Origin: Acidobacteriota bacterium
GTDB lineage: Bacteria; Acidobacteriota; Vicinamibacteria; Vicinamibacterales; JAFNAJ01
DNA: 13,523 nucleotides
Direction of reading: 5' to 3'
NCBI GenBank assembly: GCA_017860085.1
Contig: JAFNAJ010000025.1
Location: 1-13,523, forward strand
Shown here piece by piece: positions 1 through 6,510 of the stretch; positions within the stretch are counted from its first letter, which is position 1; each line of letters starts with the position of its first letter. The notes beneath the pieces were generated by a model that worked only from the letters and a program-made list of their open reading frames with translations, was not told where the DNA came from and did not search any database. A program made the translations under genes and the position numbers.

Positions 1-155
1 TTGGCGAACTCCGCCGCCGTGGCCTCGAGCTGGGCGGCATTGAGGTCCACGAGCACGAGTTGTGCGCCCTCGGCGGCAAACGCCTTGGCGATGGCCTTGC
101 CGATGCCAGCCGCCGACCCCGTGATCAGAACGAGCTTGCCCGCCAGTGATTGCAC
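1..155 (-). CDS. Short-chain dehydrogenase/reductase, N-terminal part (cut by window edge)
   Basis: This is the first 51 codons of a leftward gene; the rest lies beyond position 1. The reading is M-Q-S-L-A-G-K-L-V-L-I-T-G and continues S-A-A-G-I-G-K. That is the beta1 strand plus the TGxxxGIG dinucleotide-binding turn of classical SDR enzymes. It is followed by an alpha helix and then L-V-L-V-D-L-N, where the Asp at the end of beta2 usually signals preference for NAD(H). The start is a GTG at 155, chosen because a GGGAGG-type ribosome site (about 162-167) stands some 7 bases upstream. SDRs are NAD(P)-dependent oxidoreductases. The substrate cannot be told because the catalytic YxxxK region is outside the window. 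The gene is transcribed away from the DUF5615/nagA pair. Confidence 0.85.
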   Translation of the reverse strand, partial: MQSLAGKLVLITGSAAGIGKAIAKAFAAEGAQLVLVDLNAAQLEATAAEFA

Positions 156-293
156 GTGAGCCTCCCAGCCGTGCCGGATGGGGGTATCCGGGCCGTCTTA
201 CAGGCGACGATAGCATGAATGCCGCGATGCGGCGTCCTCGCCGGGCCGCCGGGCCGCGAGGCGTGCCCGCGGGTGCTAAGCTACCGTCAGGCG

Positions 294-728
294 ATGGGCA
301 CGCTCTCCTCGGAGCTTGGCGCCGTCCTCGAGCAGGCGGCGGTTGTCCCGCGCGTCTACGCGGATGCCAATATTCCCGTCGGGCTCGTGGGGTACATGCG
401 CGAGTCGCTGGGGTGGGACGTCTACTTCGTGATGGAGCACGCGGACCTTCGACGCGCATCCGACACCGAGCATTTCAGGCTGGCGCGTCAACTGCACCGG
501 ACGCTGGTGACGCTCGACCACGACTACTTCGATGACCGCCGTTTTCCACCGGGCGAGACCTGTGGGGTCGTGGTGCTGTCGGCGCCCGACGAGAGGCACC
601 TTGCGCGGGTGTTGTCTCGCGTGGACCAGTTCCTGCTTCGACAGGAACGTCCCCTTCCCCTGTCGGGCCTGAAGGTACACGCGCATCTCGACTGGCCCGT
701 GGCCCCCGTGGAGTGGCCTTCGCGATGA
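294..728 (+). CDS. DUF5615 PIN-like domain protein
   Basis: About 144 residues. The core opens with Y-A-D-A-N-I-P near residue 22 (an acidic residue at the end of the first strand). It continues with a helix and G-W-D-V, then the T-L-D-H-D-Y-F segment and G-V-V-V-L. This is the order seen in the DUF5615 PIN-like family, which resembles ribonuclease toxins (VapC-like fold) and is often called a putative toxin. No DUF433 or other antitoxin gene is visible beside it, so a toxin role is not supported here. The ATG at 294 is used; an upstream ATG at 219 in the same frame would add 25 residues of low-complexity, Arg/Pro-rich sequence and is less likely. No strong ribosome site is seen. The stop TGA (726-728) overlaps the nagA ATG (725), so the two genes are probably co-translated. 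Confidence 0.7.
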   Translation: MGTLSSELGAVLEQAAVVPRVYADANIPVGLVGYMRESLGWDVYFVMEHADLRRASDTEHFRLARQLHRTLVTLDHDYFDDRRFPPGETCGVVVLSAPDERHLARVLSRVDQFLLRQERPLPLSGLKVHAHLDWPVAPVEWPSR

Positions 729-1984
729 CTGTCACCCTCGGCGGCGCCAACCTCGTCCTGCCGGATCGCGTCCTGGGACCGGCCACGCTCACCATCGACG
801 ACGATCGGATCGTTGAGATTGTGCCGGCGGGGGGGCCGGTGCGCGCCGGCGTGACGCACCATGATCTGACGGGACACTTCGTCGTGCCGGGTTTCATCGA
901 CGTTCACGTGCACGGGGTCGATGGCCTCGACTCGCTCGACACGGGGGCCCCGATCGAGGCGATCGCGCGCCGCCTGACGCGGCATGGCGTCACTGCGTTC
1001 TGCCCGACGACCGTCGCGTGCACGCCCGTGCAACTGGCCGTGGTGCTGGCCGCCATCGAGGCGGCGAGGCGCAACCCGGCGCCTGAGACCGCACGCGTGC
1101 TCCCTGCCCATCTCGAGAGCAACTTCATCAATCCCGAGTACCGGGGGGCGCAACCGCTGGGTTGCTTGCGGGTGCCTCTGATGGGGCCCACGTCGCGCGT
1201 TGCCGTTGGCTCATCTGCCGGCGCCGGCCCTGACGCCGGTCAACTCGCCGATGCCGGGTCGGAGTTCACGGCCGAGGACATACTGGCCGTCATCGCCGCG
1301 GCTCCCGGCCAGGTGGCCATCGTGACCGTGGCGCCCGAGATTGACGGGGGCCTCGATCTCGTGCGGCACCTGGTTGCCGCTGGCCACCGGGTGTCGCTGG
1401 GGCATTCGGGCGCCGACTACGACCAGGGCCTCGCGGGTGTAGCGGCCGGGGCCACGCACGCCACCCACCTCTTCAATCGCATGCCCCCGTTCCACCATCG
1501 CGCTCCGGGCCTGGTCGGGGCGGTGCTCGACAGCGAGACAGTGGCCGTCGAGATCATCTGCGACGGTTATCACGTCCACCCCGCGCTCGTGCGCAGCGCG
1601 ATCGCTCGCAAGTCGCCTTCGGGGGTCATGGCCATCAGCGATGGCACGGCCGGGTCGGGGCTTCCAGCGGGCGCGCGCGCATCGCTGGGCGGTCGCCCGA
1701 TCACCGTCCACGAGCACGCTGCCTTCTTGGACGATGGGACGCTGGCGGGGAGCGTGCTGACCATGAGCGGCGCCTTTCGGCGGCTGGTTCGCGAGATGGG
1801 TTTCTCGCTGGTCGAGGCTGCCCACCTGTGTGCGACCACCCCGGCCCAGCGCCTGGGCCTCATCGGTCAGGGCCGCCTGGCCGCCGGAATGCTCGCAGAC
1901 CTCGTCGTCCTCGACGCCGATCTCGCCGTGCAGCAGACCTGGGTGGGCGGACGCCTCGTGTTCGGGTCAGGCGCCGCGTCCTGA
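725..1984 (+). CDS. nagA: N-acetylglucosamine-6-phosphate deacetylase
   Basis: This cytoplasmic enzyme removes acetate from GlcNAc-6-P to give glucosamine-6-P, in amino-sugar and cell-wall recycling. The 419-residue protein shows the amidohydrolase pattern. There is a small beta-sandwich N-terminus, then P-G-F-I-D-V-H-V-H-G (metal-site His61 and His63). Glu131 in H-L-E, His227 in L-G-H-S, His248 in T-H-L-F-N, His283 in D-G-Y-H and catalytic Asp306 in I-S-D-G-T follow. The chain closes with a C-terminal strand returning to the sandwich (A-D-L-V-V-L-D). The usual H-L-E-G-P-F reads H-L-E-S-N-F here, and residues about 155-180 form a Gly/Ala-rich insertion; both are small departures from the norm. 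The ATG at 725 overlaps the upstream stop and has GGAG at 710-713. A GTG at 713 in the same frame is an alternative. No nagB or sugar transporter is adjacent. Confidence 0.9.
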   Translation: MTVTLGGANLVLPDRVLGPATLTIDDDRIVEIVPAGGPVRAGVTHHDLTGHFVVPGFIDVHVHGVDGLDSLDTGAPIEAIARRLTRHGVTAFCPTTVACTPVQLAVVLAAIEAARRNPAPETARVLPAHLESNFINPEYRGAQPLGCLRVPLMGPTSRVAVGSSAGAGPDAGQLADAGSEFTAEDILAVIAAAPGQVAIVTVAPEIDGGLDLVRHLVAAGHRVSLGHSGADYDQGLAGVAAGATHATHLFNRMPPFHHRAPGLVGAVLDSETVAVEIICDGYHVHPALVRSAIARKSPSGVMAISDGTAGSGLPAGARASLGGRPITVHEHAAFLDDGTLAGSVLTMSGAFRRLVREMGFSLVEAAHLCATTPAQRLGLIGQGRLAAGMLADLVVLDADLAVQQTWVGGRLVFGSGAAS

Positions 1985-2044
1985 GGCGGCTGGGAACGGA
2001 CCGGGCCACCCGTTCGTCACATGTTCGCAGAGGTGACGCGTGCC

Positions 2045-2947
2045 ATGGACGTGAGACGTGTGCGACGCCTGGCCGGGAGTGTGACGCTGCTGCCGCTCGT
2101 GGTGTTGTCCGCTTGCACCATCAATGTCCACGGGGACGCGTACACCACACGCGAGGAGAAGCGCTTCGAGGTCGACGGGGTTGTCGAGCTCGAGCTCGTC
2201 AGCTTCGACGGTTCGATCGAAGTGCGTGGCGGCAACCGCTCGGACGTCGTCGTCGAGATCGAGAAAGCGGGCTCGTCGAAGGAGATCGTCGACAGCATCA
2301 AGGTGGTTGCCGAGCAGGAAGGCAACCGCATCCGTGTGGAGGCACGCGGTCCAGATACGTCGCAATGGATGATAGGGGTGGGGCGTCTCGATCGACGAGC
2401 GCGTCTCGTGGCGACAGTTCCGAGAGACTGCAACCTCCTCGCCGACAGCCGGGACGGCTCGATCAAGGTAGAGCGTCTCAAGGGGCGATTGGAGCTGCGG
2501 AGCGGTGATGGCTCGGTGCACGGGTACGACCTCGACGGCAGCGTGACCGTCGACACGAACGACGGGTCGATCAAACTGCAGGGCATCTCAGGCACGGTTG
2601 ACGCGAAGACCGGCGACGGATCGCTGACGATTGACGGACGACTCACGGCGGCTCGGCTCCGCACCGAGGACGGCTCGGTGGCCCTGCGCCTCGAGCCGGG
2701 ATCGGCCATGGGGGAGAGCTGGGACGTGCGCACGGGCAGCGGGAGCGTCTCGCTGCAGATTCCCGAGGGGTTTGCGGCGGAGATCGATGCGTCGACGGGA
2801 GACGGCGCCGTGCGTGCCGATCGTGAGCTTGGCCTCCAGGTGTCGGGTGAGGAGCCGCGACGCCGGCTGACAGCCACGCTGGCGTCGGGGAAGCATCGCC
2901 TGACCCTTCGGTCGGGCGACGGCTCGATCGTGCTCCGTCGCTACTGA
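2045..2947 (+). CDS. DUF4097-type repeat lipoprotein
   Basis: The 300-residue protein has a typical lipoprotein signal: Arg-rich n-region, hydrophobic L-L-P-L-V-V-L, and lipobox L-S-A-C with Cys24 as the lipidated residue. It should therefore be exported and membrane-anchored. The mature part is a ladder of short beta strands turning on D-G-S motifs (D55, D137, D155, D173, D191, D209, then looser copies near 232, 253 and 292), as in the DUF4097 right-handed beta-helix family. That family's function is unknown; adhesin or envelope-stress roles have been suggested for relatives. Residues 59-130 form a less regular part with a Lys/Glu-rich helix-like stretch. The ATG at 2045 is preferred because AGAGGTGA lies about 8 bases before it and it gives a clean signal peptide; an ATG at 2021 would add eight residues. 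The gene ends 13 bases from the convergent queC-family gene. Confidence 0.8.
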   Translation: MDVRRVRRLAGSVTLLPLVVLSACTINVHGDAYTTREEKRFEVDGVVELELVSFDGSIEVRGGNRSDVVVEIEKAGSSKEIVDSIKVVAEQEGNRIRVEARGPDTSQWMIGVGRLDRRARLVATVPRDCNLLADSRDGSIKVERLKGRLELRSGDGSVHGYDLDGSVTVDTNDGSIKLQGISGTVDAKTGDGSLTIDGRLTAARLRTEDGSVALRLEPGSAMGESWDVRTGSGSVSLQIPEGFAAEIDASTGDGAVRADRELGLQVSGEEPRRRLTATLASGKHRLTLRSGDGSIVLRRY

Positions 2948-2960
2948 CCCGGACCGACGC

Positions 2961-3653
2961 TCAGCGTGGCAGGGGGCCCGCGTAGCGCGTCGAGTCGTCC
3001 AGACCCGCGTCGACGAACGCGTCGTGCCGCTCTCGGCACTTGCTGCACTGTCCGCAGTGCAGGTCCTCCTGCGGGTTCATGCACGACAACGTGAGGTCGA
3101 GCGGCACGCCGAGCTCGAGACCTCGGCGGACGACGTCAACCTTGTGAAGTGCGCTGTACGGCGTGGCGATCTCGATGGCGTGGTCGAGCCCGAGCGAGGC
3201 GGCGCGGGCCATGGCGCTGAAGAACGCCGGCGTCGCGTCAGGGAACGGGTTGCCGGCCAGCGGGCCGAGCGCAATGCGCGGGATCCGACGCTGGCAGCAG
3301 AAGACGGCCGCCTTGGCCAACAGCACGAGGTTGCGTCCCACCAGGTAGACGTCCTCGTCGGGTGTGTCGAAGGCCGGTGGCTCTCCGCGGACGGCCCAGT
3401 GCGTGGAGGGATAGACGTCTCGCATGTCGACCGTCAACGACACGGGTGGATCGACTCGTCCGTCGAATGGGGGCCTTGTGAGCAGGCGGGCCAGGGCCCG
3501 TCGCTCGGCCGGCTCCCAGGCCAGGCCCACGCTGACGTAGACCGGGGTCACGCGTGCGGTGCGGGACAGGTCTGCCACGAGCACGGCGCTGTCGAGCCCG
3601 GCCGAACAGAGCACGGCCGTCGCTTGACCCTCGCGAAAATGGTCCTCTACCAT
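2961..3653 (-). CDS. queC: QueC-family 7-cyano-7-deazaguanine synthase (PP-loop ATPase)
   Basis: QueC converts 7-carboxy-7-deazaguanine to preQ0 using ATP and ammonia, on the way to queuosine. The 230-residue protein starts with a PP-loop read as C-S-A-G-L-D-S (canonical S-G-G-x-D-S). It later has V-G-R-N-L-V-L-L and N-P-F-P-D-A-T, and ends with the zinc site C-x8-C-x2-C-x2-C (C-M-N-P...H-C-G-Q-C-S-K-C). Where classical QueC has a Y-G-Q-R-H motif, this one has V-G-L-A-W-E, so it belongs to a divergent branch. The second Gly of the PP-loop is Ala. Start: the ATG at 3653 has TGGAG six bases upstream; an ATG at 3686 in frame lacks such a site. It diverges from queD, which supports a deazaguanine role. 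Function as a paralogous amide- or nitrile-forming ligase is possible. Confidence 0.82.
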   Translation of the reverse strand: MVEDHFREGQATAVLCSAGLDSAVLVADLSRTARVTPVYVSVGLAWEPAERRALARLLTRPPFDGRVDPPVSLTVDMRDVYPSTHWAVRGEPPAFDTPDEDVYLVGRNLVLLAKAAVFCCQRRIPRIALGPLAGNPFPDATPAFFSAMARAASLGLDHAIEIATPYSALHKVDVVRRGLELGVPLDLTLSCMNPQEDLHCGQCSKCRERHDAFVDAGLDDSTRYAGPLPR

Positions 3654-3668
3654 CGGAGTCTCCAGATG

Positions 3669-3695
3669 GGCCGGTCCGGCCGCCATGGGCCGGCC
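3669..3695. repeat. GGCCGG palindromes between queC and queD
   Basis: The 95-base divergent gap between queC and queD contains a 13-base perfect palindrome, GGCCGGTCCGGCC (3669-3681). A second palindrome, GGCCGGCC (3688-3695), follows, and together the two halves can also pair with each other. Palindromes at this position could be a shared operator or hairpins in the queC leader. No good -10/-35 pair is visible and no preQ1 riboswitch fold was recognised. The function is unproved. Confidence 0.4.
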
Positions 3696-3748
3696 TGACG
3701 CTTCGAGATTAGGCCGTGAGGCCGAAGGTGAGCAAGAACGGAGATGCC

Positions 3749-4153
3749 ATGTACTCGGTGACCAAGCGTATCGACTTCTGTTACGGCCATCGGCTGCTCG
3801 ACTACGATGGGATCTGCAAGCATCCGCACGGGCACAACGCGGTCGCCGAGATCGAGGTCAGGACCGACCGGCTCGACTCGCGGAACATGGTGTGCGACTT
3901 CAGCGACATCAAGCGGCTCGTCAAGGGCTGGATCGATCAAGAGCTCGACCACAAGATGATCCTCAGGCACGACGATCCGCTCGTGAAGCCGCTGTCGGAG
4001 CTGCGAGAGCCGATCTACCTGCTCGACAGCAACCCGACAGTCGAGCGCATCGCGAAGCTGATCTTCGACAAGGCCGTGGAGCTCGGCCTCGACGTGGTCG
4101 CCGTTCGCGTCTGGGAAACGCCGACGTCGTGGGCTGTCTACGGGCCTCGTTGA
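3749..4153 (+). CDS. queD: 6-carboxy-5,6,7,8-tetrahydropterin synthase (QueD)
   Basis: QueD makes 6-carboxytetrahydropterin from dihydroneopterin triphosphate, the step after GTP cyclohydrolase in 7-deazaguanine synthesis. It has the 134-residue length usual for the family. Zinc ligands are visible as His14 (F-C-Y-G-H-R-L), His27 and His29 in C-K-H-P-H-G-H-N, with Cys23 as the catalytic thiol. The Asp67-His68 pair in L-D-H-K-M-I-L and Glu123 in W-E-T-P complete the active site, and N-P-T-V-E-R-I-A is the typical helix start. The ATG at 3749 is chosen for GGAG at 3740-3743; the in-frame codon at 3716 would add 11 atypical residues. It diverges from the queC-family gene and is followed 27 bases later by the HAD phosphatase gene. 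The other pathway genes (folE-type, queE, queF) are not in the window. A 6-pyruvoyltetrahydropterin synthase activity is the main alternative. Confidence 0.88.
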   Translation: MYSVTKRIDFCYGHRLLDYDGICKHPHGHNAVAEIEVRTDRLDSRNMVCDFSDIKRLVKGWIDQELDHKMILRHDDPLVKPLSELREPIYLLDSNPTVERIAKLIFDKAVELGLDVVAVRVWETPTSWAVYGPR

Positions 4154-4180
4154 GCCACGTCGCCGGCTGAGGACCCGGCC

Positions 4181-4879
4181 GTGCCGACATTCACGCTCAT
4201 CGTCTTCGATCTCGACGGCACGCTGATCGATTCCCGGCGCGACCTCGCCGAGTCGGCCAACGAGATGCTGGCCGGCTACGGGCGAGCCCCGCTGCCGGTC
4301 GATGAGGTCGCGGCGATGGTGGGGGAGGGCGCGAGGCTGCTCGTGGAGCGGGCGTGTCGCGCAGGCGGTCTCGCCGACGTACCACCCGACGCACTGGCGC
4401 GGTACCTGGGCATCTACGGTCGCCGACTCCTCAACCACACGCGGGCCTATCCCGGCATAGGAGATGCGCTGGCGCAGTTGTCCGCGACGGCGACGCTCGC
4501 CGTGCTGACGAACAAGCCCACCGAGCCAGCCGAACGGCTCGTCGCCTACTTCAAGTTCGTGCCGGCGGTGTCGGCCGTGATCGGCGGCGATGGGGCCTGG
4601 CCGCGCAAGCCAGACCCTTCAGGGCTGTGCGCGCTCATGACGCGGTTCGGCGCGTCGCCGGGGGCGACGTGCCTCGTCGGCGATTCGTGGATCGACGCCG
4701 CGACCGCCCGCCGCGCCGGCGTCGCGTTCTGCTGGGCCCGCTACGGGTTCGGGGCGCGAGAATCGACCGAAGGATCAGTGGTCGAGGCTCCGATGGCGGT
4801 GGACACGCCCGCCCAACTCGTCCCCACCCTCCTCCGCAGGAATGGGGACACTCATCTTTTTCGCGGATCACGAATCTGA
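4181..4879 (+). CDS. gph: HAD-family phosphatase, phosphoglycolate phosphatase type
   Basis: The 232-residue HAD subfamily IA hydrolase has all four motifs. Motif I is F-D-L-D-G-T (nucleophile Asp10, acid/base Asp12). Motif II is L-T-N-K (Thr110). Motif III is the Lys in R-K-P-D-P (Lys143), and motif IV is G-D-S-W-I-D (Asp168, Asp172). Residues about 16-90 form the helical cap between motif I and the core. It most resembles Gph, which clears 2-phosphoglycolate, but HAD substrates are hard to call from sequence. The start is GTG at 4181 with GAGG about 8 bases upstream. The last dozen residues (N-G-D-T-H-L-F-R-G-S-R-I) do not look like HAD sequence. They are encoded by an AT-richer repeat-like element that starts at 4843, so the natural C-terminus has probably been replaced. 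The gene runs directly into ubiE. Confidence 0.82.
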   Translation: MPTFTLIVFDLDGTLIDSRRDLAESANEMLAGYGRAPLPVDEVAAMVGEGARLLVERACRAGGLADVPPDALARYLGIYGRRLLNHTRAYPGIGDALAQLSATATLAVLTNKPTEPAERLVAYFKFVPAVSAVIGGDGAWPRKPDPSGLCALMTRFGASPGATCLVGDSWIDAATARRAGVAFCWARYGFGARESTEGSVVEAPMAVDTPAQLVPTLLRRNGDTHLFRGSRI

Positions 4880-4919
4880 AATGGGCGGAGGACCCAGACC
4901 GGGGAGACCCGGTGTCCCA
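4843..4919. repeat. REP/MITE-like element at the gph-ubiE junction
   Basis: About 77 bases are bounded by the imperfect inverted repeats TGGGGACAC (4843-4851) and GTGTCCCA (4912-4919). The left part includes CATCTTTTTCG, an unusual T-run for this GC-rich window. The right part includes the hairpin CCGGG-GAGA-CCCGG (4899-4912). GGGGACAC-type ends followed by an ATCTTTTTC stretch resemble REP sequences mobilised by RAYT (Y1-type) transposases. That link is from memory and only one copy is in the window. It supplies the last codons of gph, the gph stop, and the probable start of ubiE. Confidence 0.45.
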
Positions 4920-5636
4920 CTTCGTGAGGCGTTCCGGTCGCCCGAGGCCAAGCGGCGCTACAACCGGCGCATGTTCGCGACGATTGCGGATCGCTACGAC
5001 TTCATCACGGTGGCGCTCTCGTACGGCCGCGACCGGCGATGGAAGCAGCGCGTGGCGTCCTTGACTGGCATGCAGGCCGGCGAGACGGCCGTCGACCTGG
5101 CGTGCGGCACAGGCGACATCGCGCTCAGGCTGGCCGATGCGGGCGGTCACGTGGTCGGCCTCGACCTGACGCCGGCGATGTTGGCACTCGCGCGACGCAA
5201 AGACCAGGCGCGTCGCATCAGGCTGGTCCAGGCGGACATGACCCACCTGCCGTTTGGCGATGCAAGCGCCGACGTGGTGACCGCGGGGTACGGCATCCGC
5301 AACGTCCCTGACCTCGACGCCGCCCTGGCGGAGGTCCATCGCGTACTGCGTCCGGGCGGACGCTTCGTCGCCCTCGACTTCAACAAGCCCGCGAACCCGG
5401 TGCTGCGCTCGGCCTACCTGGGCTACCTGACGGTCGTCGGCAGCGTGTTCGGCTGGGTCTTGCACGGCGACCCGGATACCTACCGCTACATCCCGGCTTC
5501 GATTCGCCATTACCCCGGGGCCGACGTCGTCGTCGAACGCCTGGTGACGCTCGGGTTCGACGAGGCCCGCTGGGAGCCGGTGCTGGGGGGACTGATGGCC
5601 ATACACGTCGGAAGGAAGAAGCGGCGTGGAGATTGA
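4881..5636 (+). CDS. ubiE: Demethylmenaquinone methyltransferase (UbiE/MenG family)
   Basis: This SAM-dependent methyltransferase performs the C-methylation that turns demethylmenaquinone into menaquinone, the last step of the pathway. About 251 residues. The family opening M-F-A-T-I-A-D-R-Y-D-F-I (residues 31-42) is present, then SAM motif I D-L-A-C-G-T-G-D (72-79). A-D-M-T-H-L-P-F, the signature Y-G-I-R-N-V-P-D, and L-R-P-G-G-R-F follow. D-T-Y-R-Y-I-P-A-S-I takes the place of the usual Y-x-Y-L-P-x-S segment. MqnD elsewhere in the window implies the futalosine menaquinone route, so a menaquinone substrate (MenG) is likelier than ubiquinone. The start is uncertain: ATG 4881 sits one base after the gph stop (coupling possible), ATG 4842 would overlap gph by 38 bases, and neither has a good ribosome site. 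Both lie in the repeat-like element, so the first 20 or so residues may be acquired sequence. Confidence 0.88.
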   Translation: MGGGPRPGRPGVPLREAFRSPEAKRRYNRRMFATIADRYDFITVALSYGRDRRWKQRVASLTGMQAGETAVDLACGTGDIALRLADAGGHVVGLDLTPAMLALARRKDQARRIRLVQADMTHLPFGDASADVVTAGYGIRNVPDLDAALAEVHRVLRPGGRFVALDFNKPANPVLRSAYLGYLTVVGSVFGWVLHGDPDTYRYIPASIRHYPGADVVVERLVTLGFDEARWEPVLGGLMAIHVGRKKRRGD

Positions 5637-6078
5637 CAAGGGCGGCTGGTCGGGCGATGGAGCCTTCACAGACGCGCTCGTGGCCGCGCTGGCGTCGATC
5701 CCGGAGATCGAGGCCATTCGCGTCGAGGACAGCCCGGCCTCGCACGGCCAGACTGGCTACCTGTTCTTGTCCAACGAGATCTACGTGAGGTTCTCGGCGC
5801 GCGAACGGATCGTGCCTGTGCGCATCCTGGGCATCATCCCCTCGTCGACGCGCGTGTCCGAGCCGTCGCTCGATCTCGAGGCACTCGACGCGCGGCTGGC
5901 CGGGATCGAGGGAATCGGGCCTGCCGACTACTCCGACACCGGGATGCTGCAGTACCTGCGCGCCGAGCGAATCGTGCCCCCGTATCAGACGCGTGGCTAT
6001 AAACTGGTCGAGATGGTGCGCATCTACTGCTTTGGAACCGCGCCGCGGCGCAGTTCGGGGACGGACACACAGCCATGA
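5626..6078 (+). CDS. Conserved-looking protein of unknown function (150 aa)
   Basis: I do not recognise this 150-residue protein. It has no signal peptide, no membrane segment and only one Cys (near the C-terminus). It is moderately acidic in the middle, with mixed alpha/beta character: F-T-D-A-L-V-A-A-L-A helix near the start, then Y-L-F-L-S-N-E-I-Y-V-R-F and V-P-V-R-I-L-G-I-I strands. A helix-rich part follows (L-E-A-L-D-A-R-L-A-G-I-E), then Y-K-L-V-E-M-V-R-I-Y-C-F. The start is GTG 5626 with an excellent GGAAGGAAG ribosome site 7 bases upstream; it overlaps the ubiE stop by 11 bases. Its own stop overlaps the next ATG (ATGA at 6075-6078). Tight packing and codon use like its neighbours make it a real gene, probably co-transcribed with ubiE and the downstream glutaredoxin. 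Confidence 0.72.
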   Translation: MEIDKGGWSGDGAFTDALVAALASIPEIEAIRVEDSPASHGQTGYLFLSNEIYVRFSARERIVPVRILGIIPSSTRVSEPSLDLEALDARLAGIEGIGPADYSDTGMLQYLRAERIVPPYQTRGYKLVEMVRIYCFGTAPRRSSGTDTQP

Positions 6079-6506
6079 TCGAGATGGGCGACGTGACGAA
6101 GCGCGTACGGCAGGCCATCGAGCGGGCCAGGCGTGATGCCGGTGTGAGGCGCAAGGAGGCCGACCGCGCGACCGCGTTGTACGGGGAATTCCTCGAGGGC
6201 AGCGCAGCCCCCGTCTTCCGGCAGGTGGCCGCCGTGCTCCGCGCCGAGGGCTATCCGTTCCAGGTGTTCACGCCGGCTGGGTCGGTGCGGCTCGCCTCCG
6301 ACCGATCGGGCGAGGACTTCGTCGAGCTCGAACTGGACACGACCCGCCACCCGGTCGCGCTCATTGGTCGGACGAGCTACGCCCGCGGTCGCCGGACCAT
6401 GTCGCACGAGCGCGTGGTGCACGAGGGGCCAGACCTCGATCGGCTGGGACCCGACGACGTGCTCGCGTTCCTGCTGGACGAGATTACGCCGTTTGTCGAG
6501 CGGTGA
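6075..6506 (+). CDS. Protein of unknown function (143 aa) upstream of the selenoprotein
   Basis: Not recognised. The 143-residue, soluble-looking protein has no Cys. The first 40 residues are a very charged helix (K-R-V-R-Q-A-I-E-R-A-R-R-D-A-G-V). Next comes a compact alpha/beta part: F-R-Q-V-A-A-V-L-R-A-E-G-Y-P-F-Q-V-F, a beta hairpin through V-R-L-A-S and F-V-E-L-E-L-D, and a C-terminal helix D-V-L-A-F-L-L-D-E-I. The ATG at 6075 overlaps the upstream TGA; a second ATG at 6084 is possible. The stop (6504-6506) is 4 bases before the ATG of the UGA-containing glutaredoxin, so the two are almost certainly translated from one message. Nothing in the sequence gives an enzymatic role. Confidence 0.72.
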   Translation: MIEMGDVTKRVRQAIERARRDAGVRRKEADRATALYGEFLEGSAAPVFRQVAAVLRAEGYPFQVFTPAGSVRLASDRSGEDFVELELDTTRHPVALIGRTSYARGRRTMSHERVVHEGPDLDRLGPDDVLAFLLDEITPFVER

Positions 6507-6510
6507 CCGG

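Noticed and set aside
294..728. Toxin-antitoxin module
   Set aside because: The DUF5615 protein could be toxin-like, but no DUF433 or other small antitoxin gene adjoins it; nagA overlaps its end and an SDR gene lies upstream.
3654..3748. preQ1 riboswitch upstream of queD or queC
   Set aside because: No A-rich tail and stem pattern of a preQ1-I or -II aptamer could be seen; only GC palindromes are present.
3647..4438. 263-codon minus-strand frame across queD and gph
   Set aside because: Both plus-strand genes carry complete active-site motifs; the antisense frame shows none.
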